This document shows, piece by piece, positions 18,987 through 29,673 of a stretch of 64,000 bases of DNA. This stretch comes from Desulfobacterales bacterium (GTDB lineage: Bacteria > Desulfobacterota > Desulfobacteria > Desulfobacterales > JALSRD01), in NCBI GenBank assembly GCA_026984935.1, contig JALSRD010000002.1, forward strand, positions 31,099 through 95,098, in the 5' to 3' direction. Made by a program: the position numbers and the translations under genes. Position 1 is the first letter of the stretch, and every line of letters starts with the position of its first letter. Below the pieces are notes generated by a model, which was not told the DNA's origin, did no database searches, and worked only from the letters and a program-made list of their open reading frames with translations.

Positions 18987-19775
18987 TTACGCGAGCAGGT
19001 GCATCGTCATTTCGGCAAAGCCGAAGCCGCCTTCCTCTTCGGTCACCCATACCGGTTCTGAAGCCAGTGCATGGGCAAATTTCAAAATGTTGGCCACCCC
19101 CACCGAGTGTCGGAAAAAGGCGAACATGGGGCTGTCGTTGGGCGAGTCGCCGATGAAGAGCATCCGGTCATTTTCACGATCGATGTCCACACCGAAAACT
19201 TCCGCAAACAGTTTGCGCGTCATGGCCAGCTTGTCGTAGTCGCCGAACCAGCCGTTGACATGGATGGAGCTGATCTTGGCCTGTGCGCCGGCCTGTGAGA
19301 AAATCGCGACGATGCGCTCGACCGAGGCCGGCGGCAGGGGGGGCACGTCTTCACAGAAGTCGATGGCCAGGTCCGCCTCGCGAAAAGCCTGGTCGGCCGA
19401 CACGCGGCAGCCGTCAACCTCCTGTAAAATGCGCTTGCGGATGGCGTCCAACCTGGTGCGGTCCTGCCGGCGCTGCGTTTCGGTTTTCCAGTACCGCCGC
19501 CGCATTTTCCTGTTTTTACCGTCATAGCAAAAATAAAAGGCGCCGTTTTCGCCCACCACGCCGTCGGCCGGCCACATGCGGGCGATGTGGTCGCACCAGC
19601 CGGCCGGCCGGCCGGTGATAGGTACCACGGCAATACCGGCCTTTTGCAGATTCTCCATGGCCGCCAAGGCCGCCGAGGGCAGCTTTCCGTTGACGGTCAG
19701 GGTATCGTCGATGTCGGTCAGTACGAACCGGATTTCCCGGGCAACTGTTTTTGGAAACAGGGAAAAGGGTTTCAT
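18987..19775 (-). CDS. HAD-superfamily (Cof/IIB type) phosphatase
   Basis: A 262-residue haloacid-dehalogenase hydrolase. Motif I is FVLTDIDDTLTVNG (nucleophile DxD), motif II is VVPITGRPAGW, and motif IV is FIGDSPNDSPMF. The cap insert resembles the IIB sugar-phosphatase group, which includes mannosyl-3-phosphoglycerate, sucrose and trehalose phosphatases; the substrate cannot be assigned. The ATG at 19775 gives the expected start; the open frame runs 32 codons further upstream in non-conserved sequence. It is convergent with the ugp operon, with no shared transcript. Confidence 0.8.
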   Translation of the reverse strand: MKPFSLFPKTVAREIRFVLTDIDDTLTVNGKLPSAALAAMENLQKAGIAVVPITGRPAGWCDHIARMWPADGVVGENGAFYFCYDGKNRKMRRRYWKTETQRRQDRTRLDAIRKRILQEVDGCRVSADQAFREADLAIDFCEDVPPLPPASVERIVAIFSQAGAQAKISSIHVNGWFGDYDKLAMTRKLFAEVFGVDIDRENDRMLFIGDSPNDSPMFAFFRHSVGVANILKFAHALASEPVWVTEEEGGFGFAEMTMHLLA

Positions 19776-19933
19776 GTCGGACGCTCTTTCACATGCAGCG
19801 CCAGGCAGCGCACAGACACCCCGTTGCGTGCTGGCAGTCAAACATCTCCATTTCAGCCACCCCGCGGTCACTCCTTTTACGTCCCATGCAAAGCCCGCCA
19901 GTGACTCAGTGAGACCATCTACACTTCAGCATA

Positions 19934-21229
19934 TCACAACAAATCGGCCGCTGGAATCCCGTGAGCGGACAGCTTTGCCTTGCGGGGTGAAAGCCAGTCA
20001 AAGGCCCCTTTGGCAGCCCGACGGTTGGCTTTACGGCCGGTCCTGCTGCCTGGCCGTTGCTGCGCACGGCGGCCTCTGCAAGGATTTGCTTTGACACGTG
20101 CAGAAGCATGATAATTGAAATCCGCCAAAACGCGTTGCTCCACCGGCACTCCAATGACCCGCTGAATGGCCTTCACCATCTGCCGGTCTTCATCGGTGAT
20201 CATCGTAAAAGCCTCTCCCCGGCGCTCGGCCCGGCCGGTTCTCCCGATGCGGTGGATATAAGCTTCGGGCGTACCGGGTATATCGTAATTGATGACATGC
20301 GAAACCTTGGAGACGTCAATGCCGCGCGCTGCAATGTCGGTCGCCACCAGCACCTGATATTTGCCCGACTTGAAGCCGTTCATGGCGTTCTGACGCCGCG
20401 CCTGCGACAGGTTCCCCTGGAGGGAGGTCGAACGATAACCGGCTTTGGCCAGTTTTTCTCCCAACTGCCGGGCGCGATGTTTGGTGCGCGTGAAAACCAG
20501 GACGGCACCGATGTGCGTATTGCCAAGCAACTCGAGCAAAAGCGCCGTCTTCAAATGCCTGGCAACAGGATAAAAGGCGTGGTTGACCGTGTCCGCAGGT
20601 GCCTCGTGCCCGGCCTGTACCCGGACATGCTTCTTCTCTAAAAGGTCACCAGCCAGACGACGAATTTGAATGGGCATGGTGGCCGAAAACAATAAAGTCT
20701 GGCGATGCGATTGTGGCAGGTGGGACAAAATCCGCCGGATATCCGGCAAAAAACCCATATCAAACATCTGGTCGGCTTCGTCGAGCACCAGCACTTCCAG
20801 GTGGGAAAGATCCACGGTCTGCCGGTGGATATGGTCGAGAAGCCGCCCCGGGCAGGCAACCACAATATCCGCGCTTTTCAGCAACTGCACCTGGCGCTGA
20901 ATGCCAACGCCACCATAAACCGTGGCACTGCGCAAGCCGGTTTTGATTCCCAGCATTTCAATGTCCTGGTGAATCTGCTCAGCCAATTCACGGGTGGGGG
21001 CAAGAATCAGGGCGCGCACAGCTCTCCGTCGCCCATGCAACAGCCGATGTAAGATCGGCAACACAAAGGCGGCGGTTTTTCCGGTGCCGGTCTGGGCCAA
21101 TCCCATTACATCACAACCCTGCATGACTCTTGGAATAGCGCGGGTCTGAATGGGCGTGGGGGTGGAATAGCCTGCAGCGGCAACGCCGGCTGCAATCGGG
21201 GGGTGAAATGAAAAGTCTTTAAAATTCAA
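19934..21229 (-). CDS. DEAD-box ATP-dependent RNA helicase (RhlE-like)
   Basis: A 431-residue RNA helicase. Motifs are Q-motif FSFHPPIAAGVAAAGYSTPTPIQ, Walker A AQTGTGKTAAF, LILAPTRELAEQ, VLDEADQMFDMGF, SAT, ATDIAARGIDV and HRIGRTGRAERRG. The last ~60 residues are rich in R, K and A and probably form a flexible RNA-binding tail. The likely start is a TTG at 21229 with AGGA upstream. It lies 259 bp downstream of a cold-shock protein gene on the same strand, a pairing seen in cold adaptation and ribosome assembly. Confidence 0.92.
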   Translation of the reverse strand: MNFKDFSFHPPIAAGVAAAGYSTPTPIQTRAIPRVMQGCDVMGLAQTGTGKTAAFVLPILHRLLHGRRRAVRALILAPTRELAEQIHQDIEMLGIKTGLRSATVYGGVGIQRQVQLLKSADIVVACPGRLLDHIHRQTVDLSHLEVLVLDEADQMFDMGFLPDIRRILSHLPQSHRQTLLFSATMPIQIRRLAGDLLEKKHVRVQAGHEAPADTVNHAFYPVARHLKTALLLELLGNTHIGAVLVFTRTKHRARQLGEKLAKAGYRSTSLQGNLSQARRQNAMNGFKSGKYQVLVATDIAARGIDVSKVSHVINYDIPGTPEAYIHRIGRTGRAERRGEAFTMITDEDRQMVKAIQRVIGVPVEQRVLADFNYHASARVKANPCRGRRAQQRPGSRTGRKANRRAAKGAFDWLSPRKAKLSAHGIPAADLL

Positions 21230-21488
21230 GCGATATAATTCCTTGTAGTTTCAACGACCCTTTGGCAGCAGGGCCGGTTGGTTGTTATCTGTCCGGTAAA
21301 AGCGGGGAAACGCCGCTTGCGATGGACGTATCGGGTTGTAAACCCGAAAAAAGGGTAAGAGTGAAACACCCGAAGGGGGTACAAGAGGCATGAGCAGGCG
21401 TGCGGCCATTTTAGCCGGAAATCACTCTAAACGGCAAAGAGCATCTCCCCAAGCCCTGGAGACATGCCCTTTTTACAGGTCTTAAAAT

Positions 21489-21689
21489 TTAAATCCCATT
21501 GACATTCGCTGCACCCGGACCTTTTGGCCCCTGTAAGATGTCAAAGGAAACCCGGTCGCCTTCACTGAGGCTTTTAAAACCACTTGCATGAATCGCGGAA
21601 TGGTGAACGCACACATCGGGTCCGTCTTTCTGCTCAATAAAGCCAAACCCTTTTGCGTCGTTAAACCATTTAACAGTTCCTTCGGCCAT
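21489..21689 (-). CDS. Cold-shock domain protein (CspA family)
   Basis: A 66-residue single cold-shock domain that binds single-stranded RNA or [23 protein letters not shown] contains intact RNP1 (KGFGFI). RNP2, usually VFVHHSAI, reads VCVHHSAI here, so one aromatic nucleic-acid-stacking residue is replaced by cysteine. An AGGAGG-like site lies just upstream of the ATG. It is upstream of the DEAD-box helicase on the same strand. Confidence 0.93.
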   Translation of the reverse strand: MAEGTVKWFNDAKGFGFIEQKDGPDVCVHHSAIHASGFKSLSEGDRVSFDILQGPKGPGAANVNGI

Positions 21690-21950
21690 GGTGACATCCT
21701 CCTTTCTATAAAATATTCAAAATCTTAGACTGGAGGATGTAAGGCTGAAAACGATTTGCTCCTTCAGAAAAAAACCGCCCCGCAATATGCACGCGGGGCC
21801 ATGTTGACAAGCACATAATAACTCTTTTTATGGCGAAAGCAAGCGATTTATTTTTAAATACCCCTCCAGACACCGGATCGACGTATGTGGCCCGAAAAAT
21901 AGCGGCATCTCTCTTGGCGATTTCAGATGGAATTTGTTGCAATTCTGTTT

Positions 21951-22356
21951 TCAGGCTTTGAACCGGCCGACCAGTTGATTGAGCTTGCACGACAGCTTGG
22001 ACAGATCGTTGGAGCGGCGCAGGTTAACATGACTGCTGGAATTGACCATCTCTCCTGCTGCATGGGTCACCTCGGTGATGTCTTTTGCAATCTCCGAGGC
22101 ACGGCGGAGGTTTGCACCACATTCTGGTTGACTTCCCCGATCCCGTCCGCAGCGTGGTTGACATTGGCGGCAATTTTCTTTACCTTGCCGATTTCCTGTG
22201 CCGCCTGTCCCCGTTTCCCCACCTGCACGCCGGCATTGGCCGACTGGCTGACCGCGTGTCCCTTGATTTCGCGCGCTTTTTCCGTGTTCGCGGCTGTCCC
22301 GCCGATTACCCTGGTCATCTCCCCGGCCGCCGAGGCCACCATATGGTCTGCTCAGT
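21951..22356 (-). pseudogene. Methyl-accepting chemotaxis protein remnant (degraded)
   Basis: Minus-strand translation gives recognisable pieces of an MCP signalling domain: ADHMVASAAGEMTRVIGGTA after an in-frame TGA near 22356, then AAQEIGKV joined directly to KIAANVNHAADGIGEVNQNV. The conserved hairpin tip that should lie between these two pieces is missing (junction near 22180). After QTSAV the frame shifts near 22100 and continues as ASEIAKDITEVTHAAGEM, ending GRFKA and TGA at 21951. It therefore has an N-terminal truncation, an internal deletion and a frameshift, and is not functional. Confidence 0.82.
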
Positions 22357-22692
22357 CGGTATCCTTCCTATAACCGTATCAGTATGGAAGCAGCGGACTT
22401 TAATGGTTTTGTGACCCAACATAAAGAACGCACGATAACAACACTTGTCTTGACGGCGATTGTGAAATCATGCTTAATGAAAATAAAAAGGTGAAGCCTG
22501 ACAGAATCGTAAAAGGTCGTTTTCGGGCCGGTTTCAAGCCTCTTCGGTAAGAAAGCGCTGCACATCTCCCGAAAAGGTTTGCACAAGCGACAACTCCGGA
22601 CTTTTTACGAACGCATCCGCCTTAAAGCCCAGAAAAATATTCAACCGCCGGCCTCCGCCGGAAATATTGCTCGAATAGAAAACGTGACGACC
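22357..22692. other. Intergenic region with palindromic repeat, upstream of nadA
   Basis: About 335 bp without a supported gene between the chemotaxis remnant and nadA. It is AT-rich at 22400-22500 and contains the long inverted repeat listed separately. A frame in phase with nadA extends left to 22579 but looks non-conserved. Confidence 0.6.
22507..22610. repeat. Interspersed palindromic repeat, copy 1
   Basis: TCGTAAAAGGTC at 22507-22518 and GACTTTTTACGA at 22599-22610 form a 12-bp inverted repeat with one mismatch spanning 104 bp. The same core occurs at 24173-24216 and 56210-56280. Confidence 0.6.
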
Positions 22693-23784
22693 ATGAAAAC
22701 CATACAATCCATAGCCATTGATAAAGACCGTATTCAAAATCTGGCCGCACAGGCGCGCGCAGCAATTCCGCCCGTCGGCGCACAAAAGGAAAAGCTTGTT
22801 GCCCGTATCAAGGAACTGCTCAAGGAAAAAAACGCGGTTCTGCTGGCCCACTATTATGTGGACGAAGACCTTCAGGTTCTGGCGGATGAAACCGGCGGCT
22901 GCGTTTCGGACTCGCTGGAAATGGCGCGTTTCGGCCATGACCATCCGGCTGCAACCATCGTGGTGGCAGGCGTGCGCTTCATGGGCGAAACCGCCAAGAT
23001 TCTCAATCCGGAAAAAAGGGTGCTGATGCCCTCTTTAGAGGCGGAATGCTCCCTGGACCTGAGCTGTAATGCAGAAGTGTTCAGGCGTTTTTGTGACCGG
23101 CATCCCGATCGCACCAGTGTCGTTTACGCCAATACCAGTGCCGAGGTCAAGGCCTGCGCCGACTGGGTCGTGACGTCGAGCATCGGCACCAGGATCGTTG
23201 CGCACCTGCAGGCAAAGGGTGAAAAGATCCTCTGGGCGCCCGACCGCTACCTGGGGGCCTACATCCAAAAGGTCACTGGTGCGGACATGCTGCTCTGGCC
23301 GGGATACTGCGTGGTTCACGACGCCTTCAAAGCAGACGCGTTACTGCGCCTGCGCAAAAAATATCCGGCTGCCGCCGTGCTGGTGCACCCGGAATCGCCC
23401 ATGGAAGTGATCGATCAGGCCGACGCGGTGGGCTCCACGACCCAGCTGATCCGCGCGGTGACAAAACTGCCGCACGAGCTTTTCATCGTGGCCACCGACC
23501 ACGGCATTTTTCACAAAATGCGCCAGGCCGCTCCGCAAAAGCGCTTTATCGAAGCCCCCCTGGGCGGTACCGGCGCCAGCTGCCTGAGCTGTGCCCACTG
23601 CCCGTGGATGGCCACAAACGGCCTGGTCAACCTGGCGCACACCCTGGAAACGGGTGAAAACGAAGTGTTGGTGGATCCTGAGGTGGGGCGCCGGGCCATG
23701 GTACCTGTCCGGCGCATGCTCGACTTCGCCCGCCGCATCAAAACACGGGCCACCGGTGAAGCAAACATTGCTTCACCGGCCTGA
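22693..23784 (+). CDS. nadA: Quinolinate synthase A
   Basis: A 363-residue [4Fe-4S] enzyme that condenses iminoaspartate with dihydroxyacetone phosphate to quinolinate in NAD synthesis. Diagnostic segments are [66 protein letters not shown] and the C-terminal cluster region [16 protein letters not shown]. The ATG at 22693 gives the expected length; the open frame reaches 22579 without conserved sequence. Neither nadB nor nadC is adjacent. Confidence 0.94.
   Translation: MKTIQSIAIDKDRIQNLAAQARAAIPPVGAQKEKLVARIKELLKEKNAVLLAHYYVDEDLQVLADETGGCVSDSLEMARFGHDHPAATIVVAGVRFMGETAKILNPEKRVLMPSLEAECSLDLSCNAEVFRRFCDRHPDRTSVVYANTSAEVKACADWVVTSSIGTRIVAHLQAKGEKILWAPDRYLGAYIQKVTGADMLLWPGYCVVHDAFKADALLRLRKKYPAAAVLVHPESPMEVIDQADAVGSTTQLIRAVTKLPHELFIVATDHGIFHKMRQAAPQKRFIEAPLGGTGASCLSCAHCPWMATNGLVNLAHTLETGENEVLVDPEVGRRAMVPVRRMLDFARRIKTRATGEANIASPA
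23753..23779 (+). terminator. Hairpin at the nadA 3' end
   Basis: A perfect 10-bp inverted repeat, CCGGTGAAGC / GCTTCACCGG with a seven-base loop, covers the last codons of nadA. No T-run follows, so termination is uncertain; it may only stabilise the 3' end. Confidence 0.35.
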
Positions 23785-23822
23785 ACGTGAATGATTGCGT
23801 TTCACAACCGTCAACGTCAACT

Positions 23823-24137
23823 TCACGGTCTCTCCGATTCCAGTTGTTGCATCTGCGCTTCTATGCGTTGCACGGAATTTTTCATGTTTTCATAATCCCG
23901 CGATGCACACTGATCTTCTATTTTCTTGGCCATCTCGGAGATTGTCATCAGTCCCAAGTTTCCGGACGCGCCTTTGAGTGAATGCGCGACACGGCGGATT
24001 TCAGTTTCATCTTTTGCTTCGACGGCTTCTTTGAGTTGCTCAAGCTGGGGTTTTCCGGTTTCCACAAAAAGATCGACCAGTTCCATGAATTCGTCTTTTT
24101 CCAGCCCCAGGTTTTCAGCCAGTTCGTTAAAATTCAT
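23823..24137 (-). CDS. Histidine phosphotransfer (Hpt) domain protein
   Basis: A 104-residue all-helical Hpt protein that relays phosphate between hybrid sensor kinases and response regulators. The phosphorylatable histidine is residue 52 in RRVAHSLKGASGNLGL. No other domain is fused, and no kinase or regulator is adjacent, so its partner is encoded elsewhere. It is convergent with nadA, 38 bp apart. Confidence 0.88.
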   Translation of the reverse strand: MNFNELAENLGLEKDEFMELVDLFVETGKPQLEQLKEAVEAKDETEIRRVAHSLKGASGNLGLMTISEMAKKIEDQCASRDYENMKNSVQRIEAQMQQLESERP

Positions 24138-24172
24138 TTAAACTTCCCCTTCAGTATACAAAATTGATGATT

Positions 24173-24216
24173 TCGTAAAAACTCCGGACTTCTCGCTGCT
24201 GCAGGACTTTTTACGA
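24173..24216. repeat. Interspersed palindromic repeat, copy 2
   Basis: TCGTAAAAACTC at 24173-24184 and GACTTTTTACGA at 24205-24216 form a compact inverted repeat with one mismatch. It shares the core of the copies near 22.5 and 56.2 kb and lies just upstream of the Hpt gene. Confidence 0.65.
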
Positions 24217-24599
24217 ACCTGTTAAAATTAAATGGCCCCCGTCCGGATTAAAGCCCGGGAAGGAATAAATCCACAGATCACGGCGTATTTTGGTTCGGCG
24301 GCAGGGCGCGCCGGTAGTTTCATACTGGTTGTAGGGAACAATCGGCCGGACTCGGTAACCGGGCCAAAAGACAAGTCAGATCGGTACTTTTATTATTCCG
24401 GCGGGGGCTTCAGTATAACCCGTTTTTCAAAAAACAGAGGACCGTAAATACTGCCGGGCCACCGCGTAGGTTTTTGCTTATATGGTTTTCATCGGCCGCG
24501 TATGCCATCGGCCCCGTAATCATCTATCTTCTTGGCGTTATTATCCGGTTTTTTTTCAACGAACTTTAGCCAATTCCCCGGCGCTAAAAAAATGATAAA
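24217..24599. other. Intergenic region downstream of gyrB
   Basis: A 383-bp stretch without a confident gene. One plus-strand frame without a usual start encodes a very hydrophobic C-terminus (SSAAYAIGPVIIYLLGVII, stop at 24569), perhaps a remnant of a membrane protein. A 71-codon frame at 24232-24447 has no recognisable homology or ribosome-binding site. Confidence 0.5.
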
Positions 24600-27086
<2,487 letters not shown>

Positions 27087-28205
27087 TTATATTCGCATGG
27101 GCATCACGACGCTCAGGTAGCTCTTGTCCTGCGCGCCCTGAATGTAGCAGGGTTTTTCGTTGTTCTTGATGCTGACAATCACCTGGTCATCTTCAATGAC
27201 ATTGAGTGAATCGATAAAAAAGCGTGGGTTGAAGGCTGCTTCCACGGGATCACCCGTAAAACCGATAGGCATGTCCTCCTTGGATTCGCCAATTTCCGGA
27301 TTCGTGGAGTTGATCAGCAGAACATCATCTTTAAAATTAAATATCACACACTTATAGCTATCCGTGGAGAGAATGGACATGCGTTTCAACATCATCAAAA
27401 ACAAATTTCGATCCATAACGATTTCGGTATAGCCGGATTGATCGACAATCTCGCTGTAGTCCGGAAATTCTCCTTCCAGCAGGCGAATCACTAAAGTTTC
27501 CTTTTCCTTTTTCACCACCAGGTGATTGTCCATGAACCCCATCTGCACGAACTCGTCGCCTTCCAGAAATTTTCCGACTTCAACCAACTCCTTTTTGGAA
27601 ATCAGCACCCCTTTTTCAAAGGGAACCTGCATTTCTTCTTTGAGTGCATAATCGACTTTGGACAAACGGCTGCCGTCTGTTGAAACCATTCGGATATAGT
27701 GTTTGTCGCCTTGTCGCAGGCATTCGAAAAAAACACCGATAACGTGGGCCCGTTTATCATCGCCGGCACCGGTGATAACCACGGACCGTTCAATCATTTT
27801 CTTAAGTGCGGAAGACTTCATTTCAAAAAAGGGAATATCCTGGATTTCCGGGTTGCCGGGAAAATCTTCCGGATTCATACCGACAATATGATAGAGCACT
27901 TTTTCGTTGCCGATCTCGATCCAGTGATTTTCAAGCTCATTGATTCGGATTTCTTCACTGGGAAAATCTCTTACAATTTCAAAAAGTTTCTTGGCATTAA
28001 TCACCACCATACCTTCGGAGCGCACTTTTGCGGTAAAATGTCCCTCATACCCGGTTTCAAGATCGGTTGCCGCCAGTACGACGCCGGTATCGCTGGTTTT
28101 CATCAGCAGGGACGATGTAATGGCCAGGCTGCTCTTTCTGCCGGTCAACCCCTGTATCTTGGACAATACATCCAAAAAATCGCTTCGTTTGATGGCAATG
28201 TTCAT
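27087..28205 (-). CDS. dnaN: DNA polymerase III beta subunit (sliding clamp)
   Basis: A 372-residue ring-forming clamp that tethers replicative polymerase. It starts MNIAIKRSDFLDVLSKIQGLTGRKSS (in part) and ends with the clamp-loader and polymerase-binding groove region and YLSVVMPMRI. GAGG lies five bases before the ATG at 28205; an adjacent GTG at 28208 is too close to it. It is upstream of gyrB in the same direction. No dnaA is present in the window, and I see no cluster of DnaA boxes in the region upstream. Confidence 0.96.
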   Translation of the reverse strand: MNIAIKRSDFLDVLSKIQGLTGRKSSLAITSSLLMKTSDTGVVLAATDLETGYEGHFTAKVRSEGMVVINAKKLFEIVRDFPSEEIRINELENHWIEIGNEKVLYHIVGMNPEDFPGNPEIQDIPFFEMKSSALKKMIERSVVITGAGDDKRAHVIGVFFECLRQGDKHYIRMVSTDGSRLSKVDYALKEEMQVPFEKGVLISKKELVEVGKFLEGDEFVQMGFMDNHLVVKKEKETLVIRLLEGEFPDYSEIVDQSGYTEIVMDRNLFLMMLKRMSILSTDSYKCVIFNFKDDVLLINSTNPEIGESKEDMPIGFTGDPVEAAFNPRFFIDSLNVIEDDQVIVSIKNNEKPCYIQGAQDKSYLSVVMPMRI

Positions 28206-28245
28206 CACAACCTCTTTTTTCTTTTTTTATTTAAAAACAAGGGAG

Positions 28246-28275
28246 ATTATAATGGCTTGTCAATAAATCCAATAA
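28246..28275 (-). promoter_or_regulatory. Candidate promoter of dnaN
   Basis: On the minus strand a perfect TATAAT (28251-28246) lies about 40 bp upstream of the dnaN start in AT-rich sequence, with a weak TTATTG about 18 bases further upstream. Confidence 0.4.
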
Positions 28276-28423
28276 GCTTTCAATACTGTGTTTTAAAAAG
28301 AAAAAAAGATTCAATTCTGATTCCATAAGAAAAGGCTTCCGCCATTGATAAAGGCCTGTTTGAAAACATGCCGTGCAAGTATGTCAATAACCGCAGGGTT
28401 ATTGTATTTTTGTAAACGCGTTA

Positions 28424-28942
28424 TCAACGGTCCATCCAGCGACTGATCTGCGGGCGTGTTTTGGTTTCCCAGGCATCCGACAGGCGCTCTTTGACGAAGA
28501 CTTGAAAAAGCGTTTCGATTTTTGCAATGATTTGCTCGCAAAGATAAATCCGGTTCAAGGCGGCGCCCTCGAGATCTTCTTTGGTTTCAACGAGCTCGGT
28601 TTCCGGAAAACTGAGGTTGGATATGGCCAGGCTCTCGGCTTTGAGGGTAAAACGCCATTTCAGGTTTGCCTGGCTGTAAGTAAGGTTGGCCTCGGAAACC
28701 CCGGCGCCCTTGCGAAGGGCGATGAAGGCCTCTTCAAAGCCGGCGTCATCTCCCTTGATGGTGATGGTTTCCAGTCCCTCGCGGGATCGGTTTTCCAAAA
28801 CGATGCGGTTTCCCATCTGAAAGACGCCATCGTCCGGTGAATCCGTTTCGTGGTTCTGGGTGTCGATTCGATGCCAAAGCCATGTTAAAAATTCGTATCC
28901 CAAAAATTTATAGCGGTTATAGGCGACTGCCAGATCAAGCAT
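28424..28942 (-). CDS. RdgC C-terminal-half protein (split recombination-associated RdgC)
   Basis: A 172-residue protein whose segment around residues 75-110 (GAGVSEANLTYSQANLKWRF then LKAESLAISNLSFPE) resembles the C-terminal half of RdgC, where a lysine/threonine-rich strand precedes FVLTEKLQLKRLKFLD in E. coli. It begins within the last codons of the upstream gene (8-bp overlap), which encodes an N-terminal RdgC-like half. RdgC is a ring-shaped DNA-binding protein that restrains RecA. The match is by eye and modest, but the adjacency and order support it. Confidence 0.6.
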   Translation of the reverse strand: MLDLAVAYNRYKFLGYEFLTWLWHRIDTQNHETDSPDDGVFQMGNRIVLENRSREGLETITIKGDDAGFEEAFIALRKGAGVSEANLTYSQANLKWRFTLKAESLAISNLSFPETELVETKEDLEGAALNRIYLCEQIIAKIETLFQVFVKERLSDAWETKTRPQISRWMDR

Positions 28943-29561
28943 GCGACCCCTCCCGAAAAGAAACCGGCGAAAGTTGGAGCAGCCTGTCTTGCTCTGAATG
29001 ACTGAGTTCCGATGCCAGTACCGCCTGGGTATAGGGAAAGAGCCTGACCAGCGACAGGTTGAAGGACTTTAAAAACAGGGCTTCCAATTCTTCATTGGCC
29101 GATTTTAGGGTCGAAAAGAGCCAGAGGCGTTCCTTTTCATAGTCCCATATCAGATCGTAGATATTGGGGGTGGCCGGAATCTGGCGGCAAAGGTTCTGCA
29201 CGATCTGTTCTTTCAGCAGTTTTTTTTCGTTACTGGAAAGAAAACCGCGGCCGTTTTCACGTTTGCGTTTCTCGATTTCGAGACTGCAATGTTTGCGGAT
29301 GGTTTTGGCCGCAAGCGTTTTTTTGTCGATTCGAAGGGCAAACAGAAAATACGTACCGATCATAAAGGAAGATCCGCGGAAGTCGGGCTGAAAGGGCGTC
29401 TGCCAGGATGTCCAGCCGGCACTTTTTTCATCAGTCTGCTGATCAATTTCCATAATACAGTTTTTACGAAGGCCCGTGAAAACGGATTCCACCGCTGAAG
29501 ATTCAAATTTACCGTTTACTTTGTAGCGGCTGACCGATACGCTGGAAGACAGCAATCCCAT
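28935..29561 (-). CDS. rdgC: RdgC N-terminal-half protein (split recombination-associated RdgC)
   Basis: A 208-residue protein resembling the N-terminal two-thirds of RdgC. It has a leading beta-strand region (SSVSVSRYKVNG), a GWTSWQTPFQPDF segment like the RdgC GWVSP region, FALRIDKKTLAAKTIRKHCSLE (in part), and ELLKEQI-like helices followed by the YDLIWDYEKERLWLFST strand. Canonical RdgC is about 300 residues in one chain; here the chain stops and a second gene starts in another frame with an 8-bp overlap, implying translational coupling. It diverges from the EndoQ-UvrD gene. Confidence 0.72.
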   Translation of the reverse strand: MGLLSSSVSVSRYKVNGKFESSAVESVFTGLRKNCIMEIDQQTDEKSAGWTSWQTPFQPDFRGSSFMIGTYFLFALRIDKKTLAAKTIRKHCSLEIEKRKRENGRGFLSSNEKKLLKEQIVQNLCRQIPATPNIYDLIWDYEKERLWLFSTLKSANEELEALFLKSFNLSLVRLFPYTQAVLASELSHSEQDRLLQLSPVSFREGSHA

Positions 29562-29673
29562 GCGGCAACCCCCGTTATTTTAAATAGTTTTATTAAATTC
29601 CGACTATACGCCGTTTCGGTCAAATAAACAAGTAAATATTTATTATTAAAGCAATAAAAAGACAGCTTGACCC

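Noticed and set aside
21440..21472. Hairpin downstream of the cold-shock gene as terminator
   Set aside because: The stem is imperfect and the following bases on the minus strand are only weakly T-rich; the helicase gene may be co-transcribed.
21927..22373. 148-codon plus-strand frame rich in hydrophobic residues
   Set aside because: It is the antisense of the chemoreceptor remnant; alanine/leucine-rich antisense frames are common opposite MCP coding DNA.
24232..24447. 71-codon plus-strand frame downstream of gyrB
   Set aside because: No ribosome-binding site, homology or operon context; composition is not gene-like.
28209..28423. AT-rich region upstream of dnaN as replication origin
   Set aside because: No dnaA gene and no group of DnaA boxes; a simple promoter explains the AT content.
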